From Paraspadella gotoi (taxonomy: Eukaryota; Chaetognatha), in contig CM119266.1 of NCBI GenBank assembly GCA_051294375.1, positions 8,995,166 through 9,059,165 on the forward strand: DNA of 64,000 nt, read 5' to 3'. Both the position numbers and the translations under genes were made by a program. The notes below the pieces were generated by a model. The model was not told the origin of the DNA. It saw nothing but the letters and a program-made list of their open reading frames with translations, and did no database searches. Positions 1 through 10,008 of the stretch are shown here, one piece after another (position 1 is the stretch's first letter; every line of letters starts with the position of its first letter).

Positions 1-886
1 GTTTGTTTGATAAAATGTAAACAAAAAATATTTTAATAACTGTCCTAACGCCAATTTTAAGACATCGAATGATGATAAGTTGTATATAAATTTAAAATTA
101 ATTATAATTATTAAATTAATTAATTAATTAATTAATTAATCGATTAATTAATTAATTAAATTGATTATCGTAGCAGATTCCGACAATTGTTTGCTTCATA
201 ACTTGTTTAAATTCTATTTTGTAAAGATTCAAAAATTATTCAAACCCTTTTGTTCCAGTATTTTATTTAATTATTGCTATTAATTTTTCAGGTATTAGAA
301 TAACCTCCATGCCTCTCCGATTCTCTACTCTTCTTTCGTCCTTTCTACTCTTAATTTTCTTACTCTCCTCTCTTTTCTCCCTTCTCTCAGCCTTCGGCCA
401 AAAAAGAGAAGATACTGCTCGATGTTTGGCTCGTTATTTCTTTTTGTGAATCATTGAGAGATGATGACGTCTCTTCGTTTCCTCCTCGTTTTTTTCTGGT
501 CAAAAATCTCGCATATATTTTTTCGCTTCTTTTCTTTATATTTTTTGTATACGACCCGTTTGTTTCCTTCTTTGTTGATACTTAATTTTCTTCCTGGCTC
601 GACGTTTTGGCTTTATTTTATTTAGTGTCAAAAACATTCTTTTAAAAAGTTCTTCGATTTTCCTACGGTTATGCATTCATTTGATTACTAATTCAAAATT
701 TGAACACCCACAGAAATGTAGTACAATTCAAGAACAATAACAACAACAACAACTATCAATATTAAACATATGAATTTTCTGATTTTCTTCCTCGTGGTCG
801 ATCGCCCAGCGTTTACTTTCCACTTTTAACTTATCGCGGGCTTTCCAGCAGCTGCGGCTCCTGCTGCCGTTCAGTAACTTAAGTGA
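1..886. other. AT-rich sequence with no supported gene; (AATT)n tract at about 111-160
   Basis: AT-rich, with no frame that looks like protein. A TAAT/AATT microsatellite lies near 111-160, and a similar one recurs near 63,105-63,150. Pyrimidine-rich text follows at 300-620. No promoter, exon or RNA gene could be supported. Confidence 0.6.
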
Positions 887-991
887 TTTATTACTGTAAT
901 TTTACTGTTTCAACCAAAGTCGATCCTCGCAAAAAAAAAATTTATTACTGTAATATTACTGTTTCAGCCAAAGTCGATCCTCGCAAAAAAA
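887..991. repeat. 54-bp tandem duplication, two units
   Basis: Two adjacent units (887-940 and 941-991) each begin TTTATTACTGTAA and end CGATCCTCGC followed by an A run. They differ by a few substitutions (CAACC versus CAGCC) and by A-run length. The open frame over this area simply reads the duplication. 992-1,339 is AT-rich with short ATTCAT/AATTATT motifs and holds nothing else recognisable. Confidence 0.8.
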
Positions 992-1339
992 CCCAAAAAA
1001 ATCCTCGCTCAAAACAACCTTTGGCTTTGCTCGTCAGTTTTCTAGTTCCTAGTATCAAAGCATTTCTCTGTTATGTTAAAAAAAAATTGTCGGGAAGAAA
1101 CTTTCATCGGCTTTTATTCATCAGTGGATTCATTTATGATCGGACTTTATTCATCTGTGGATCAATACGTTGATTAATTATTAATCGTTCATTAATTATT
1201 CATAGATCATTCATTGATTATTCATAGATCGTTCATTGTAATTCTTGATCGATTATTATTTATTACCTCCCACAGTTATTGTAAATCATTAATAGTATAA
1301 TAGGAGAGGTGTTGGGTATTTAGTTCCGTTTAATGGTTA

Positions 1340-1588
1340 TTGATCATTGATGTGATTCGTCCTGATTACGATACAGTGCAGATTCCAGGGTGCTCAGACT
1401 GTCAATGCACGGCTGCCCGTGATCTATCCAAACCAAGGGTTGTTCCGAGACATTCTGCCACGCCATTCTTTCTCAAGGACCGCTTACCGCCGAGCAAGTC
1501 GACGATCTCGCTCAAACGCCATCTGTTATGCGATGACATGGAAGATCGAGTTGATTTTTCTCTCATGTCTCGAATATATATCGGTTAG
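1340..1588 (+). CDS. Unrecognised 82-aa open frame, possible exon
   Basis: An 82-residue frame in a locally GC-richer patch of otherwise AT-rich DNA. It contains Cys-x-Asp-Cys-x-Cys near residues 18-23 and a short LLCDDM string near residue 62. That string faintly resembles a Walker B end, which matters only because an ATPase-like fragment starts 85 bases downstream. The frame ends at a TAG inside GGTTAGTT, so an intron donor there is conceivable, but joining to the acceptor-like site at 1,671 does not keep the reading frame. No family recognised; it may be chance. Confidence 0.2.
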   Translation: MIIDVIRPDYDTVQIPGCSDCQCTAARDLSKPRVVPRHSATPFFLKDRLPPSKSTISLKRHLLCDDMEDRVDFSLMSRIYIG

Positions 1589-1672
1589 TTAAAGCGTATA
1601 TATAAATGGTTTGTATATAAGTATTAAAATCATTTTTATATTTACTATATGTAGAAAAATATTTTTTATCAG

Positions 1673-1915
1673 AAATTAAGCTGCATCTTCATCGTCCACA
1701 ATCTTTATTCAAGACAAAACCCCGTCTTGAGATTAATGTCTTTAAATTCAAGTTACCTCGTCTTAATAAAATTTCCAAGAGACCGATCAATATTTCAAAC
1801 TCTCGGTCGACAGCTATTCCCAGAAAAAACAAACTTTCTCATCGAATCTTACATTGACAACCTAGAAAACTCAACTCACGCCTTTCCGTATCTTTTCATT
1901 GATTGCCACGTCTGA
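1673..1915 (+). pseudogene. C-terminal fragment of an ATPase-like protein of mobile or viral element type
   Basis: An open frame of about 80 codons runs from an acceptor-like site (T-rich tract then ATCAG, AG at 1,671-1,672) to a TGA at 1,913. What is seen: a hydrophobic strand CIFIVHNLY, then MSLNSSYLVLIKFPRDRS, a GRQLFP block, and an ending LFIDCHV. From recall, this order resembles the sensor and C-terminal part of FtsK/HerA-like (A32-type) ATPases found in invertebrate mobile elements and large DNA viruses, where a strand ending in Q/H-N precedes a Ser-Leu-Asn block and Lys-x-Pro-Arg-Asp. The P-loop and Walker B are absent here, so it is either a last exon or a truncated relic. A second fragment with the complementary Walker B part lies at 6,730-7,002 on the other strand. 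Family assignment is inference; that it is coding-derived is better supported. Confidence 0.45.
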
Positions 1916-2612
1916 AAGATTGAAGGTGAGATCTAGAATCTTCCCATTTGAGGCTCCGATGATGGTCTATTGTGACAAAAGATCATGAAGCCGAGAAACA
2001 ACATCGCCACTAGAGAGCGTTTTGCGCGCCAACTTCCGCCCTTGAAAAAAAATAACAAACTACCGACGCATCATTAAAAGGCTTTTTGGCATTCTAAAAA
2101 ATAAAACGACGCTTGTATTTGCGTGTCGTAGATATGTTTAAATATTTTAAAAAGCAACATCCCCACTTCACCCAGTCAACTATTTTGTTTGAGACAGTAT
2201 AAAAAGCAAATACACGCTCTCTCATTAAGAAGTTTACCTATGAAAAAAAGACTGGTGGAATGTTAGGAACTTTGTTATCTGTTTTGGCTCCTACCATAAT
2301 TAGTCTCATCATCGAAGCCATCGCCAAAAAATGAAAAAAAAACAACTTTGCCAAAATGACCGCCAAGAGACCCACGAAATACGCCACCCGGATGTACCTA
2401 GTAGTATCTGAAAAAAATCTCCGCGATTTGAATATTTCTATTCCCCCGTCATCTCTCTCTACTCCCAATCACACGGTCAACCAGGAAAGTCCACCCCACT
2501 AACAATCCCGCCAAAGACAACGCCCATCCCGGAAGATCAGTATATGATAGACTCAAATCAAAAAAACTTGCGGAAAACCTGGCCGAAAGGGATTGGAAGG
2601 GGTTAGAATCAG
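1916..2612. other. No gene seen
   Basis: Mixed AT-rich sequence with scattered short frames on both strands and no domain. The reverse-strand frames at 2,238-2,468 and 2,449-2,676 have hydrophobic stretches but no recognisable motif. Confidence 0.5.
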
Positions 2613-3168
2613 AGATTTTCCGCCGCTGCCAATACGGCGCTTCCAAGACCCCTCCCGCTCCCGTTTTCAGGTGCAATCCCTACTTTTTTTAGCCCGGATC
2701 GCTTTCGGTTTCGAGTGCACATCGCTTCCTTCCTTTAGAAATTTTACATTTGTTATTATTTATAAAAATACTCTCTTTAGACATGTAATTCATTGGTAGA
2801 ATAATTTTAAACAATCTTTTTTGTTAACAAATAACAAGTGAAATTTTTACTATGAAAAATTGTAAGATTGTAAGATTCGTTCGAGTGGAAATGAGTTTAA
2901 ATGAAAAAAACAAATCAGAGATGTGGAAGCGATCTAATCTTTTCCGCCGGCTGCCAATTCCGGCAGCGCTTCCAAGACCCCTCCCCGCTCCCGTTTTCTC
3001 CTTGGGTGAAGCCATCCTTACTTTTTTAGCCCGGATCGCTTTCGGTTTCGAGTGCACATCGCCTTTCCTTCCTTCTTAGCAATTTATACATCTGTTATCT
3101 ATTGATAAACATTACTCTCTTTAGTCTATTGTAATTCATTCTGTCTAGATAGATTTTAACATCTTTTG
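2613..3168. repeat. Direct repeat pair of about 210-230 bp (2,613-2,822 and 2,936-3,168)
   Basis: Both copies run TTTTCCGCC..GCTGCCAAT, CGCTTCCAAGACCCCTCCC, then TTTTTTAGCCCGGATCGC, TTTCGGTTTCGAGTGCACATCGC, then ATTTACAT/ATACATCTGTTAT and ACTCTCTTTAG. They differ by substitutions and small indels. The second copy has about 15 extra bases after CCGTTTT. A weaker relative (CCGGATCGCGTCCACATC) sits near 5,470, so this is likely a dispersed repeat family. Read as protein, the copies give no domain. Confidence 0.7.
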
Positions 3169-3484
3169 AGATGCCTGGCCTTATCCAACCGCAAACCGAA
3201 TCAGTGGAGACTTTTAACCTTGTCTCACGAAGCTATACAAATAATGCGTCTCTAACGCTTTTAGATCAACGTGGAATACTGCGCCACAGAGAATTCGTCC
3301 CTCCCGCCAGCTGGAACAATGACTCGATCTCTCATCCGCGCGTCCATCTGCAGCCTACCTACCTAATCTAGGCTCCACACCTGAAGCCTGCTACTGTCGC
3401 CAACACGCACCGATAGACTAGTCGACGTCCGCATCGCGAATGCGTCAGCAATCAGAGAAAGGCTTAGTCCGACATCCGAGATCT
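3169..3484. other. GC-richer patch with an unrecognised 66-codon frame
   Basis: A 66-residue frame at 3,171-3,371 has mixed composition but no recognised motif. It could be an old repeat or an exon. Nothing else can be supported. Confidence 0.25.
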
Positions 3485-4810
3485 CTATCAATTAATTAAT
3501 TAATCAATTAATTAATCAATCAATTAACAATGTCAGTGTTATCATTTGTCATCTCCAACGTCGTTGTTGCTTTTGTCCTGGTCAGTGACCTGACAAAAAG
3601 ACCTAAAAATTAACAGGCCTGATATGAATTTATTTTGATCAATCATCATTCAATCTATCATGATGGTGCTATCCTCGTTGTCATCATAATCATCATCAGG
3701 GTAATCATTTCTTTTGTCATAATGAAAAGACAAAAAAACAAACAAGTTTGAGTTAACAATGCCAGAACTGATCATTAATTAATTATTCAATCAATTAATC
3801 AAATATTCAATCAATCAATCAAAAAATTAAGCAATCAATCAATTTGTTGTCGGTATTATCATTGTCGTAGTTGCCATCATTAATTATTTAATTAATTAAA
3901 CTCCTTTATCTTTGTTGTACATTGCAAAAATGTATCTTTATTATTTGTTTATCCCTGTTTGTTTTGTTTCTCTCCTTCTCTTTTCACTCTCTCTCTCTCT
4001 TTAACAAGTTTCACTTCTTTTCACATCTCACTCAATCTGCCCTTACCTTCAACCTGTCCTCACATATGACCACTATTCTGTCTCACCACTTTGTTGGAAA
4101 AACTTTTACCCTCTCTCTCTCTTTCTCTTCTCTCTCTCTCTCTCTCACACTCTTCTTTTACACAAATTTATTATTGAATGTCATATGCTAATGAAGGCTT
4201 GAAGTAAACAAGCCGAAACATGTCCAACTATTAATTAAAATCGTTGTTACAAATTCAAAATTCTTTGCTTTCTCTAAATTAATTAATTAAAATATTTTTA
4301 TAATGTTTGCGGTGACTCAAAACAAAAATTTATAGAAATTTCGAGGCGTGTTTTTTGTGATAAAAAACCTGGTATTATCAAAAACAGTAAAAAAAGTAAA
4401 AATGATAAAATAATAATAACAACTAGTATTTACATTGGCTGAGAAAAAGGTCAGCCATAACAGGATTATGTAAAAACAGGTCATTTATTGACCACTACTG
4501 TACTATGGCTCACAAAAGTACCAAAGACTTCGTCGTCGTTTTCGTCATGTATTCATCGTCGTTGTCGTCTTTGTTCAAATCATTTGAGCTCCAAATGTTC
4601 GAATTTTTATTTATAATTATTTATATGTTAAATTAATTAATTAATTTTTTTTTTCAATTAATTAATAAATAATTACCGCTAATGATCATGGGCAGATCCG
4701 GCATTGTTTGCTCAAACTTGTTATTAATATTTTTTGATTTATTTATTTTTGTATTTTTTTTATTTTGCTTTTTTGTTTCAGTGCAAGAGGGAAAAAAGAA
4801 AGAAGATAGA
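3485..4810. repeat. Duplicated segment, copy A (partner 5,700-6,590)
   Basis: Landmarks shared in the same order with 5,700-6,590 are: CAATGTCAGTGTTATCATT; CCAACGTCGTTGTTGCTTTT; AACAGGCCTGATATGAATTT; ATAATGTTTGCGGTGACTC; CATGGGCAGATCCGGCATTG; TTTGCTCAAACTTGTT; and CAGTGCAAGAGG. AATTAATT/CAATCAAT strings fill the intervals. The copies carry both substitutions and indels, so this is an old duplication or two members of an element family rather than an assembly repeat. Copy A carries an additional block at about 3,897-4,285 that copy B lacks. Confidence 0.75.
3897..4285. mobile_element. Insertion of about 390 bp in copy A only, flanked by AATTAATTAA
   Basis: Copy B (about 6,090-6,112) reads straight through this point. 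Copy A has about 390 extra bases with AATTAATTAA on both sides, which could be a target duplication or simply the local microsatellite. The block has a 5' pyrimidine-rich half (CTCTCTCT) and a 3' half with the hairpin GGCTTGAAGTAAACAAGCC followed by GAAACATG. The 89-codon frame over it (3,922-4,191) is Ser/Leu/Phe-rich and is not convincing protein. An element class cannot be assigned. Confidence 0.45.
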
Positions 4811-5699
4811 GAGAGAGAGTATGTTAGAGATTAATAAGTATGTTAAGCTAATATTAGCAATATTGCCAATAAAACAGATCAATCCTTTTGGTTTTAAACT
4901 TGTTTGTAACATGAAAAACGTTATGGATTTTAAAAAAAGAGACTTAAATTTAAAGAAAAATAATAAAATATAGAAAATAAAATTTTAGTTTTATAGAATT
5001 AAAAAAGTTTAATTCAAATTTTAATTTAACTTAATTACAGTTTTTTTCAGATAGAAAAATCTTTTTTTCACAGTCAGATTTTATTTTGAATATATTAAAA
5101 AAGAATAATTAAAAAAATAAATATGTAATTTTTTCATAGATTCTCGACCAAAGAGGAAAAGAGAATAAAAGAAAACAAAAAAATAAAAGAAGAGAATAAG
5201 AAAAAGTGAATAAAAAATTAGGAACAAACAATTTTAAATGTTGAAAATAAATATTGAAAAACAATTTTAAAAGACAAATCAAGAAAGAGCAGGTTGCAAA
5301 GATTTTATTACATTAAAATACCTTTCATTTCTTAACTATTAAAAACAAATGACCAGGAAGCGAACATAGTATTATATATAGGGGTTCAATCCTTTATTCT
5401 TAATTTTTCTATCGCTCCCGGTTTCGGGTTCTTCAAAAATCGGCCGCTTCACAGTGCTTTCGCTTACGCTTTCCGGATCGCGTCCACATCTCTGAAACAA
5501 ATAACCTTTTTCCCTATTTGCTTTTTTCTTTTTTATTAAATGTAAATACAAGCTGCATTAATTATTCAATTAATCAATTAATTAATCAATAAATCAATTA
5601 ACTAATCAACTAATCAATCAAAAAATTAATGAATCAATTTTTCTATCAATCAATTAATTTATCAATCAACTAATTAAAAATTTATTTATCAATAAATTA
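4811..5699. other. AT-rich spacer with no gene
   Basis: Poly-purine and poly-A rich text (AAAAGAAAAC, AAATAAAAG), then a short GC patch near 5,410-5,490 (CCGGTTTCGGGTTC, CGGATCGCGTCCACATC) related to the 2.6-3.1 kb repeat pair. After that comes degenerate (AATCAATTAATT)n to 5,699. Confidence 0.6.
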
Positions 5700-6590
5700 A
5701 CCAATTAATTAATTAATCAATCAATTAATTAATCAATTAAACAATGTCAGTGTTATCATTGTCATCTCCAACGTCGTTGTTGCTTTTGTCCTGGTCAGTG
5801 ACCAGACAAAAATACCTAAAAACTAACAGGCCTGATATGAATTTCTTTTAAGTGATCAATCAATCATTCAATTAATCATGACGGTGTTATCCTCGTCGTC
5901 ATCATCATCATGGTCGTCATTTCTTTTGTCATAATGAAAAGACAAAAAAAACAAACAAGTTTGAGCTAACAATGCCAGAACTGATCAGTTAATTAATTAT
6001 TCAATCAATTAATCAAATATTCAATCAATCAATCAAAAAATACAGAAATCAATCAATTTGTCATCGTCGGTGTTATCATTGTCGCCATCATAAATAATTT
6101 GTTAATTGAAATTTTTTTATAATGTTTGCGGTGACTCAAAACAAGAATAGAAAAATAGAAAAATTTGAGGTGTGTTTTTTGTGATAAAGAAAAACTGGTA
6201 TTATCAAAAACAGTAAAAAATCAAAAATGATAAAAATAATAATAACAACAACTAGTATTTACATTGGCTGAGAAAAAGGTCAGCCATAACAAGATCGGGT
6301 AAGAACAGGTCATTTTTATTGACCACTACTGTACTACGGGTCACAAAGTACAAAGTCATTGTATTCGTCGTCGTTGTCGTCTTTGTTCCAATCATTTGAT
6401 TAATCAATATGTAATTAATTAAATAATTTATTTTTTTCAACTAATTAATTAATTAATTACCGCTAATGATCATGGGCAGATCCGACATTGTTTGCTCAAA
6501 CTTGTTTATTAATAATTTTGATTTATTTATTTTATATATTTTTTTATTTGCTTTTTTGTTCAGTGCAAGAGGGGAAAAAAAAGAGAGTGT
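5700..6590. repeat. Duplicated segment, copy B (partner 3,485-4,810)
   Basis: Carries the same ordered landmarks as copy A, but without the ~390-bp insertion and with a shorter AT tract near 6,405-6,455. It ends just after CAGTGCAAGAGG. It serves as the empty-site reference for the insertion in copy A. Confidence 0.75.
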
Positions 6591-6729
6591 GTTAGAGATA
6601 TACGAGAAGGGTTCCTTCTGAATATGATTGGCATATGTCATACAACGATTGGTTTTGTTTTTTAGTTTAGCAAGAATTGCTTCATAAAATGTTTCAGGTT
6701 GGAAAGATTATTTAAAGATCGGAAGAATA

Positions 6730-7002
6730 TTAAATGAGACGCTTGCGTGACGACAGAGTTTCGGGGATGAGACTTATACAACGGCCGTGCGTTTGTAAAG
6801 TCAAAAACACCGCCGCAATTTTTGAGTGGTGGCAATCAATCGAGGCGAAGTTTTGGACGACACCTTGGAGGGTCCGGTCTCTTCGGAGCTTTTCGAGCTG
6901 ATCGTCGATGACCAAAATCGTCTTCTCGGCAACGAGAAGCGAGAGTAAGTCAGCAGGAAACTCGGTGCGAAAAAAAAATATACTGCTCGAGGCGGAACTC
7001 AA
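6730..7002 (-). pseudogene. Walker B-containing fragment of an ATPase-like mobile or viral element protein
   Basis: A 90-codon reverse-strand frame. Visible features: a hydrophobic strand ending in two aspartates (TILVIDDQ, about residues 28-35), as in a Walker B motif; then about 24 residues; then CHHSKIAAVFLTLQ, a His-His-x-x-hydrophobic strand ending in Gln, as in a sensor strand. This order matches my recollection of FtsK/HerA-type (A32-like) ATPases in invertebrate mobile elements and DNA viruses. The fragment at 1,673-1,915 looks like the next part of the same family, on the opposite strand. No P-loop is seen, and after the sensor strand the frame loses similarity (probable frameshift or truncation), so I call it a relic. 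Alternatives are a single exon of a spliced gene, or chance. Confidence 0.4.
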
Positions 7003-7559
7003 TAAAATAAATAAACGACTATTTTATTTTGTTTTTAGATTTGCTGCTAGAGAAAAATCTCTCAATTTGAAGGCCAGTTGACAAATTCTCATATATATAG
7101 GAGATAAATAACAAATAAAAAATTAAAAAAAAAAAACTGAGAAAATGAGAGCCGTTTAATCGGCAACAAAATGAAACGAGCAAATGGCATTATGTTCCGC
7201 AAGCACCTCGATTGAATGGTTTTTTCCACCGCCAAAACTTATAGCCGCTCGTGCAGCTAATTTTCCGCTCCCACGAAGAAAAAAAAAAATACTTAGCTAA
7301 ATAGATAAAAGAAAGAAAGAGAAGAAAACGGTAAATATCGTAGTAATAATAGTAATAAAATCATATGGAAAAAAAAGAGAGAGAGAGAAAAAAGAAACAA
7401 AAAATTAACACACGACGAAATTTTCGTCAGCGAAAAAATCACAGAGAGTAAAAAAAATGCCTAAAGGCCATAAAATATACTCCTTCTGCCTTTTTAACAT
7501 CCCTCCTTTTTCCTCCCTCACTTCCTTCCTCTTCATTTCTTTCGTTTTTTCTACTCTTT
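7003..7559. other. No gene seen; A-rich and purine-rich tracts
   Basis: Contains poly-A runs and GAGAGA at about 7,376-7,388. No frame of interest. Confidence 0.5.
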
Positions 7560-8265
7560 GCCGTTCCGCTACCCGTCATGTCCCTCAGCCCATCAAGCGG
7601 CCTCAATGTCCATTCATTAGCGCCATGCAACCTCGAATGTCCTTCATTCCCCAGTCAACTCCTGCGATTTCGCGCCTTATCCGGCAATCAACCCGTCATT
7701 CCGCGATCATCCGGCGCATCAACGCCTCATAGGTCCATCATACGCATCAAAACCGCTACATGTCGCCATGCATGTCCCCATCAACCTCATGTGCCCCGTC
7801 ATACCCATCACCCTCAATCTCCCTCATTCCATGCAACGCCATCATTGCCCTTATCCGTCAACCCTGCATTCGCCATCATCCGCATCAACCCTCATATCGC
7901 GTTCATTACGCCAAATCAATCCGGTTATTCTCTCATAAGCCCCATCAAAACCCTCATTCTGCTATCCCTATCTGAAACGAGCCCATTCCTCTCATCACCA
8001 TACAACCCTCATTCCATGCGTCATATTGCCCAATGAGACTCGCTCATTCCCGTCATGCCGCAATCATAGCCGCTCAAAGATTGCCCCCCTCCCCCTTATC
8101 CCATCAGACCTTATTCCTCATTCATCGCATCAAACGCCTCTATTCGCCATCATCCCATCAACGACTGCATTCCCTCATGCCCATCAACCCTGCATTCCGC
8201 ATCAATCCCATCAACATCTGGCGCATTCCCTCATCCCATCAACCCTTATTCCACACATTCTACCA
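7560..8265. repeat. Degenerate minisatellite built on CATCAACCCTCATTCCGC-like units
   Basis: The words CATCAACCCT, CTCATTCC, CCCATCA and CATTCCGC recur about every 18-25 bases over about 700 bases with heavy indel variation. The open frames here (7,578-8,036, 152 codons, and 8,033-8,557, 174 codons, overlapping by 4 bases) follow from the pyrimidine-rich, stop-poor unit. They show only His/Pro/Ser/Ile-biased text without a domain, so I do not call them genes. Confidence 0.65.
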
Positions 8266-8369
8266 CTCGGTAAATTTCGGGCGCGGAAAAATCTTGGGAC
8301 CGAGAACCGTAAAAAATTCGGATATTTTCGCGATGGGGTCAAGTTTTAGCTTAGACCACATTGCATTAT

Positions 8370-8402
8370 ATTATATATATATATATATATATATTATATA
8401 TC
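8370..8402. repeat. (TA)n microsatellite
   Basis: An alternating TA tract of about 30 bases directly after the GC-poor end of the minisatellite region. Confidence 0.9.
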
Positions 8403-8976
8403 CTCGCATGTTTTCTCGCATCTGTCTCCCTTCCTCTCATTGGTTCGTGCCTCAATTCTCTCGCCGTTCCTTCCTTCCTCCGCCGTCCCTCATTGGCCCG
8501 AACCTTCGATTCCTTTTCCTCTCTTACCTTCCTCTTCCTCCTCTCCTCTTCCTCTAAATGGTCAAGAATCGCAATACTCCCGTATATTGGATTAACTCCC
8601 CGACTATTACTACTAACTGTTTAACACCATCAAAATTTAAATCCTTAATAGGCATGCGGTTTTTATTTAAAAAATAGGTCAATTCATATGCGTTACTTAA
8701 AACTAGATCTCTAAATAAGGTTAAAATTTTACAAATCAATTATCTTAACATTGAAAAATTTTTTTTCATCGTCTAATGTATCATTGGCCGGTGCCATTGG
8801 TGGTTCGACCAATGAGCTAATCGTATTTTATTTCCGCGGATTCTTCTCGAGTCGTTGATCCGATTCCGGTTACTCGAATCTTGATTTCTCTGCGATTGTA
8901 TTAACTGACGAAAAGTAAAATTTTGTGATAAATCTACATATTTTGTGTAAAAAAAATATTGATTTAATATTTCTAC
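8403..8976. other. No gene seen
   Basis: A pyrimidine-rich first part (CTTCCTCTTCCTCC near 8,530-8,555), then AT-rich sequence. No supported feature. Confidence 0.5.
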
Positions 8977-9171
8977 ATGACAAAGTTAATCAAACCAAAT
9001 GAAAAGCTTTTACTAGAGCCAAACTTTGTCAATGGGGTGGGTCAGAAGTTTGATTTGGGAACCTTCCCAAATGAACTTCATACATTTCTGAGAAAGCTTT
9101 CAATGGACCAAAATTTTCTAAAATGGCTAGAAGCACTAGTAATTATTTTTTTAATATTTATTTATAAATAA
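8977..9171 (+). CDS. Exon-like 64-codon frame of unknown function
   Basis: The frame has balanced composition unlike the low-complexity frames elsewhere: charged N-terminus, LLLEPNFVNGVGQKFDLG in the middle, then a helix-like NELHTFLRKLSMDQNFLKWLE. A splice-donor-like CTAGTAATT lies near 9,136, after which the frame becomes a run of Ile/Phe, suggesting the coding part ends there. No acceptor is clear upstream. No family recognised. Confidence 0.25.
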   Translation: MTKLIKPNEKLLLEPNFVNGVGQKFDLGTFPNELHTFLRKLSMDQNFLKWLEALVIIFLIFIYK

Positions 9172-9708
9172 AAAATATCAAAAAAATTTGGTTGAATTTT
9201 TTATTTTTAAAAGCAAATTCAGATAGATTATGAAAAGTTGTCTACACAAAGTATATTTTTTTTTCAATATTTTGATGATAAGAGGTCAAAATTTGAAAAA
9301 AATTAAAAAAATCATCCTCATCATTATCATTTGTTTATTTTAATAGTTTTTGCTAATTTTCAGTAATAAAAGATCAAAATTTTAAAAAGGTGTAATTACA
9401 TTTTCTCTTTAACTTTTTGAGCTATATCAGAATCAATTTAAAAAAATTAGAAAATCAAAAAAAGTTTTGACGTTATATAGCAATATAATAATTTTAATAA
9501 ACGAATTACTCATGGTCAGGAACATTTTTGCAAAAAAATATTTTAACACCATAACTAATACCAATAATAGATTCGTTTAATGCTGTTCCCATTAAAATTT
9601 AAATTTGGTCGGCTACCGCTACTTTAACGGCATCTTTTTACTGAGTGGTTTGATCTGAGTATCGACAAGGGGTCCTTATTTGAACCTAGCAAAGAACTCT
9701 CATTCTAT
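9172..9708. other. AT-rich sequence, possibly the decayed upstream part of the LINE
   Basis: Mostly A/T text with long A and T runs. From about 9,600 to 9,708 it becomes more balanced and may be decayed reverse-transcriptase sequence, but no frame can be followed. Confidence 0.35.
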
Positions 9709-10008
9709 CGATCAAGTAACTGTTTAATTAATGCTTTGTATTAACCGTCTGAAGACGTACTTATGAAATTGTTTTATACAAATTGTGTCCCTATACTACT
9801 ATATGGCTGTGAAGTAAAATCTTTTTTGACTCGTGACATGAACAAAATTAATGTTACTATTAATGATGGTATCAGAAAAATATTTGGATTCAATCGATGG
9901 GAAAGCATTACAGAGCTCCAGAGTTTATTTGGTTACTTTGACATTAATACCATGTTTAACCAACGTAGAAAGAATTTTATTTCTAAGATCTACTGTTCGA
10001 AAAATTGA
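9709..10008 (+). pseudogene. C-terminal reverse-transcriptase fragment of a non-LTR (LINE) retrotransposon
   Basis: From 9,763 an 81-codon frame contains KLFYTNCVPILLYGCEV, then TRDMNKINV, IRKIFGFNRWESI, and a C-terminal RRKNFISK. Leu-Leu-Tyr-Gly-Cys-Glu followed about 25 residues later by Arg-Lys-Ile-Phe and Arg-Trp-Glu-Ser is the familiar thumb/C-terminal signature of LINE reverse transcriptases. The same frame continues upstream to about 9,709 (INALY, then an in-frame TAA at 9,742-9,744, then PSEDVL, which fits the family), so the copy is broken. The catalytic YxDD region is missing, so it is a 5'-truncated dead copy. About 170 bases downstream an A-rich stretch (GAAATAAAACGC) may mark the 3' end. 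Clade not assigned. Confidence 0.8.

Noticed and set aside
7560-8265. Two overlapping genes with ATGA-type overlap (8,033-8,036)
   Set aside because: The overlap is a coincidence in a stop-poor minisatellite; both products are low-complexity.
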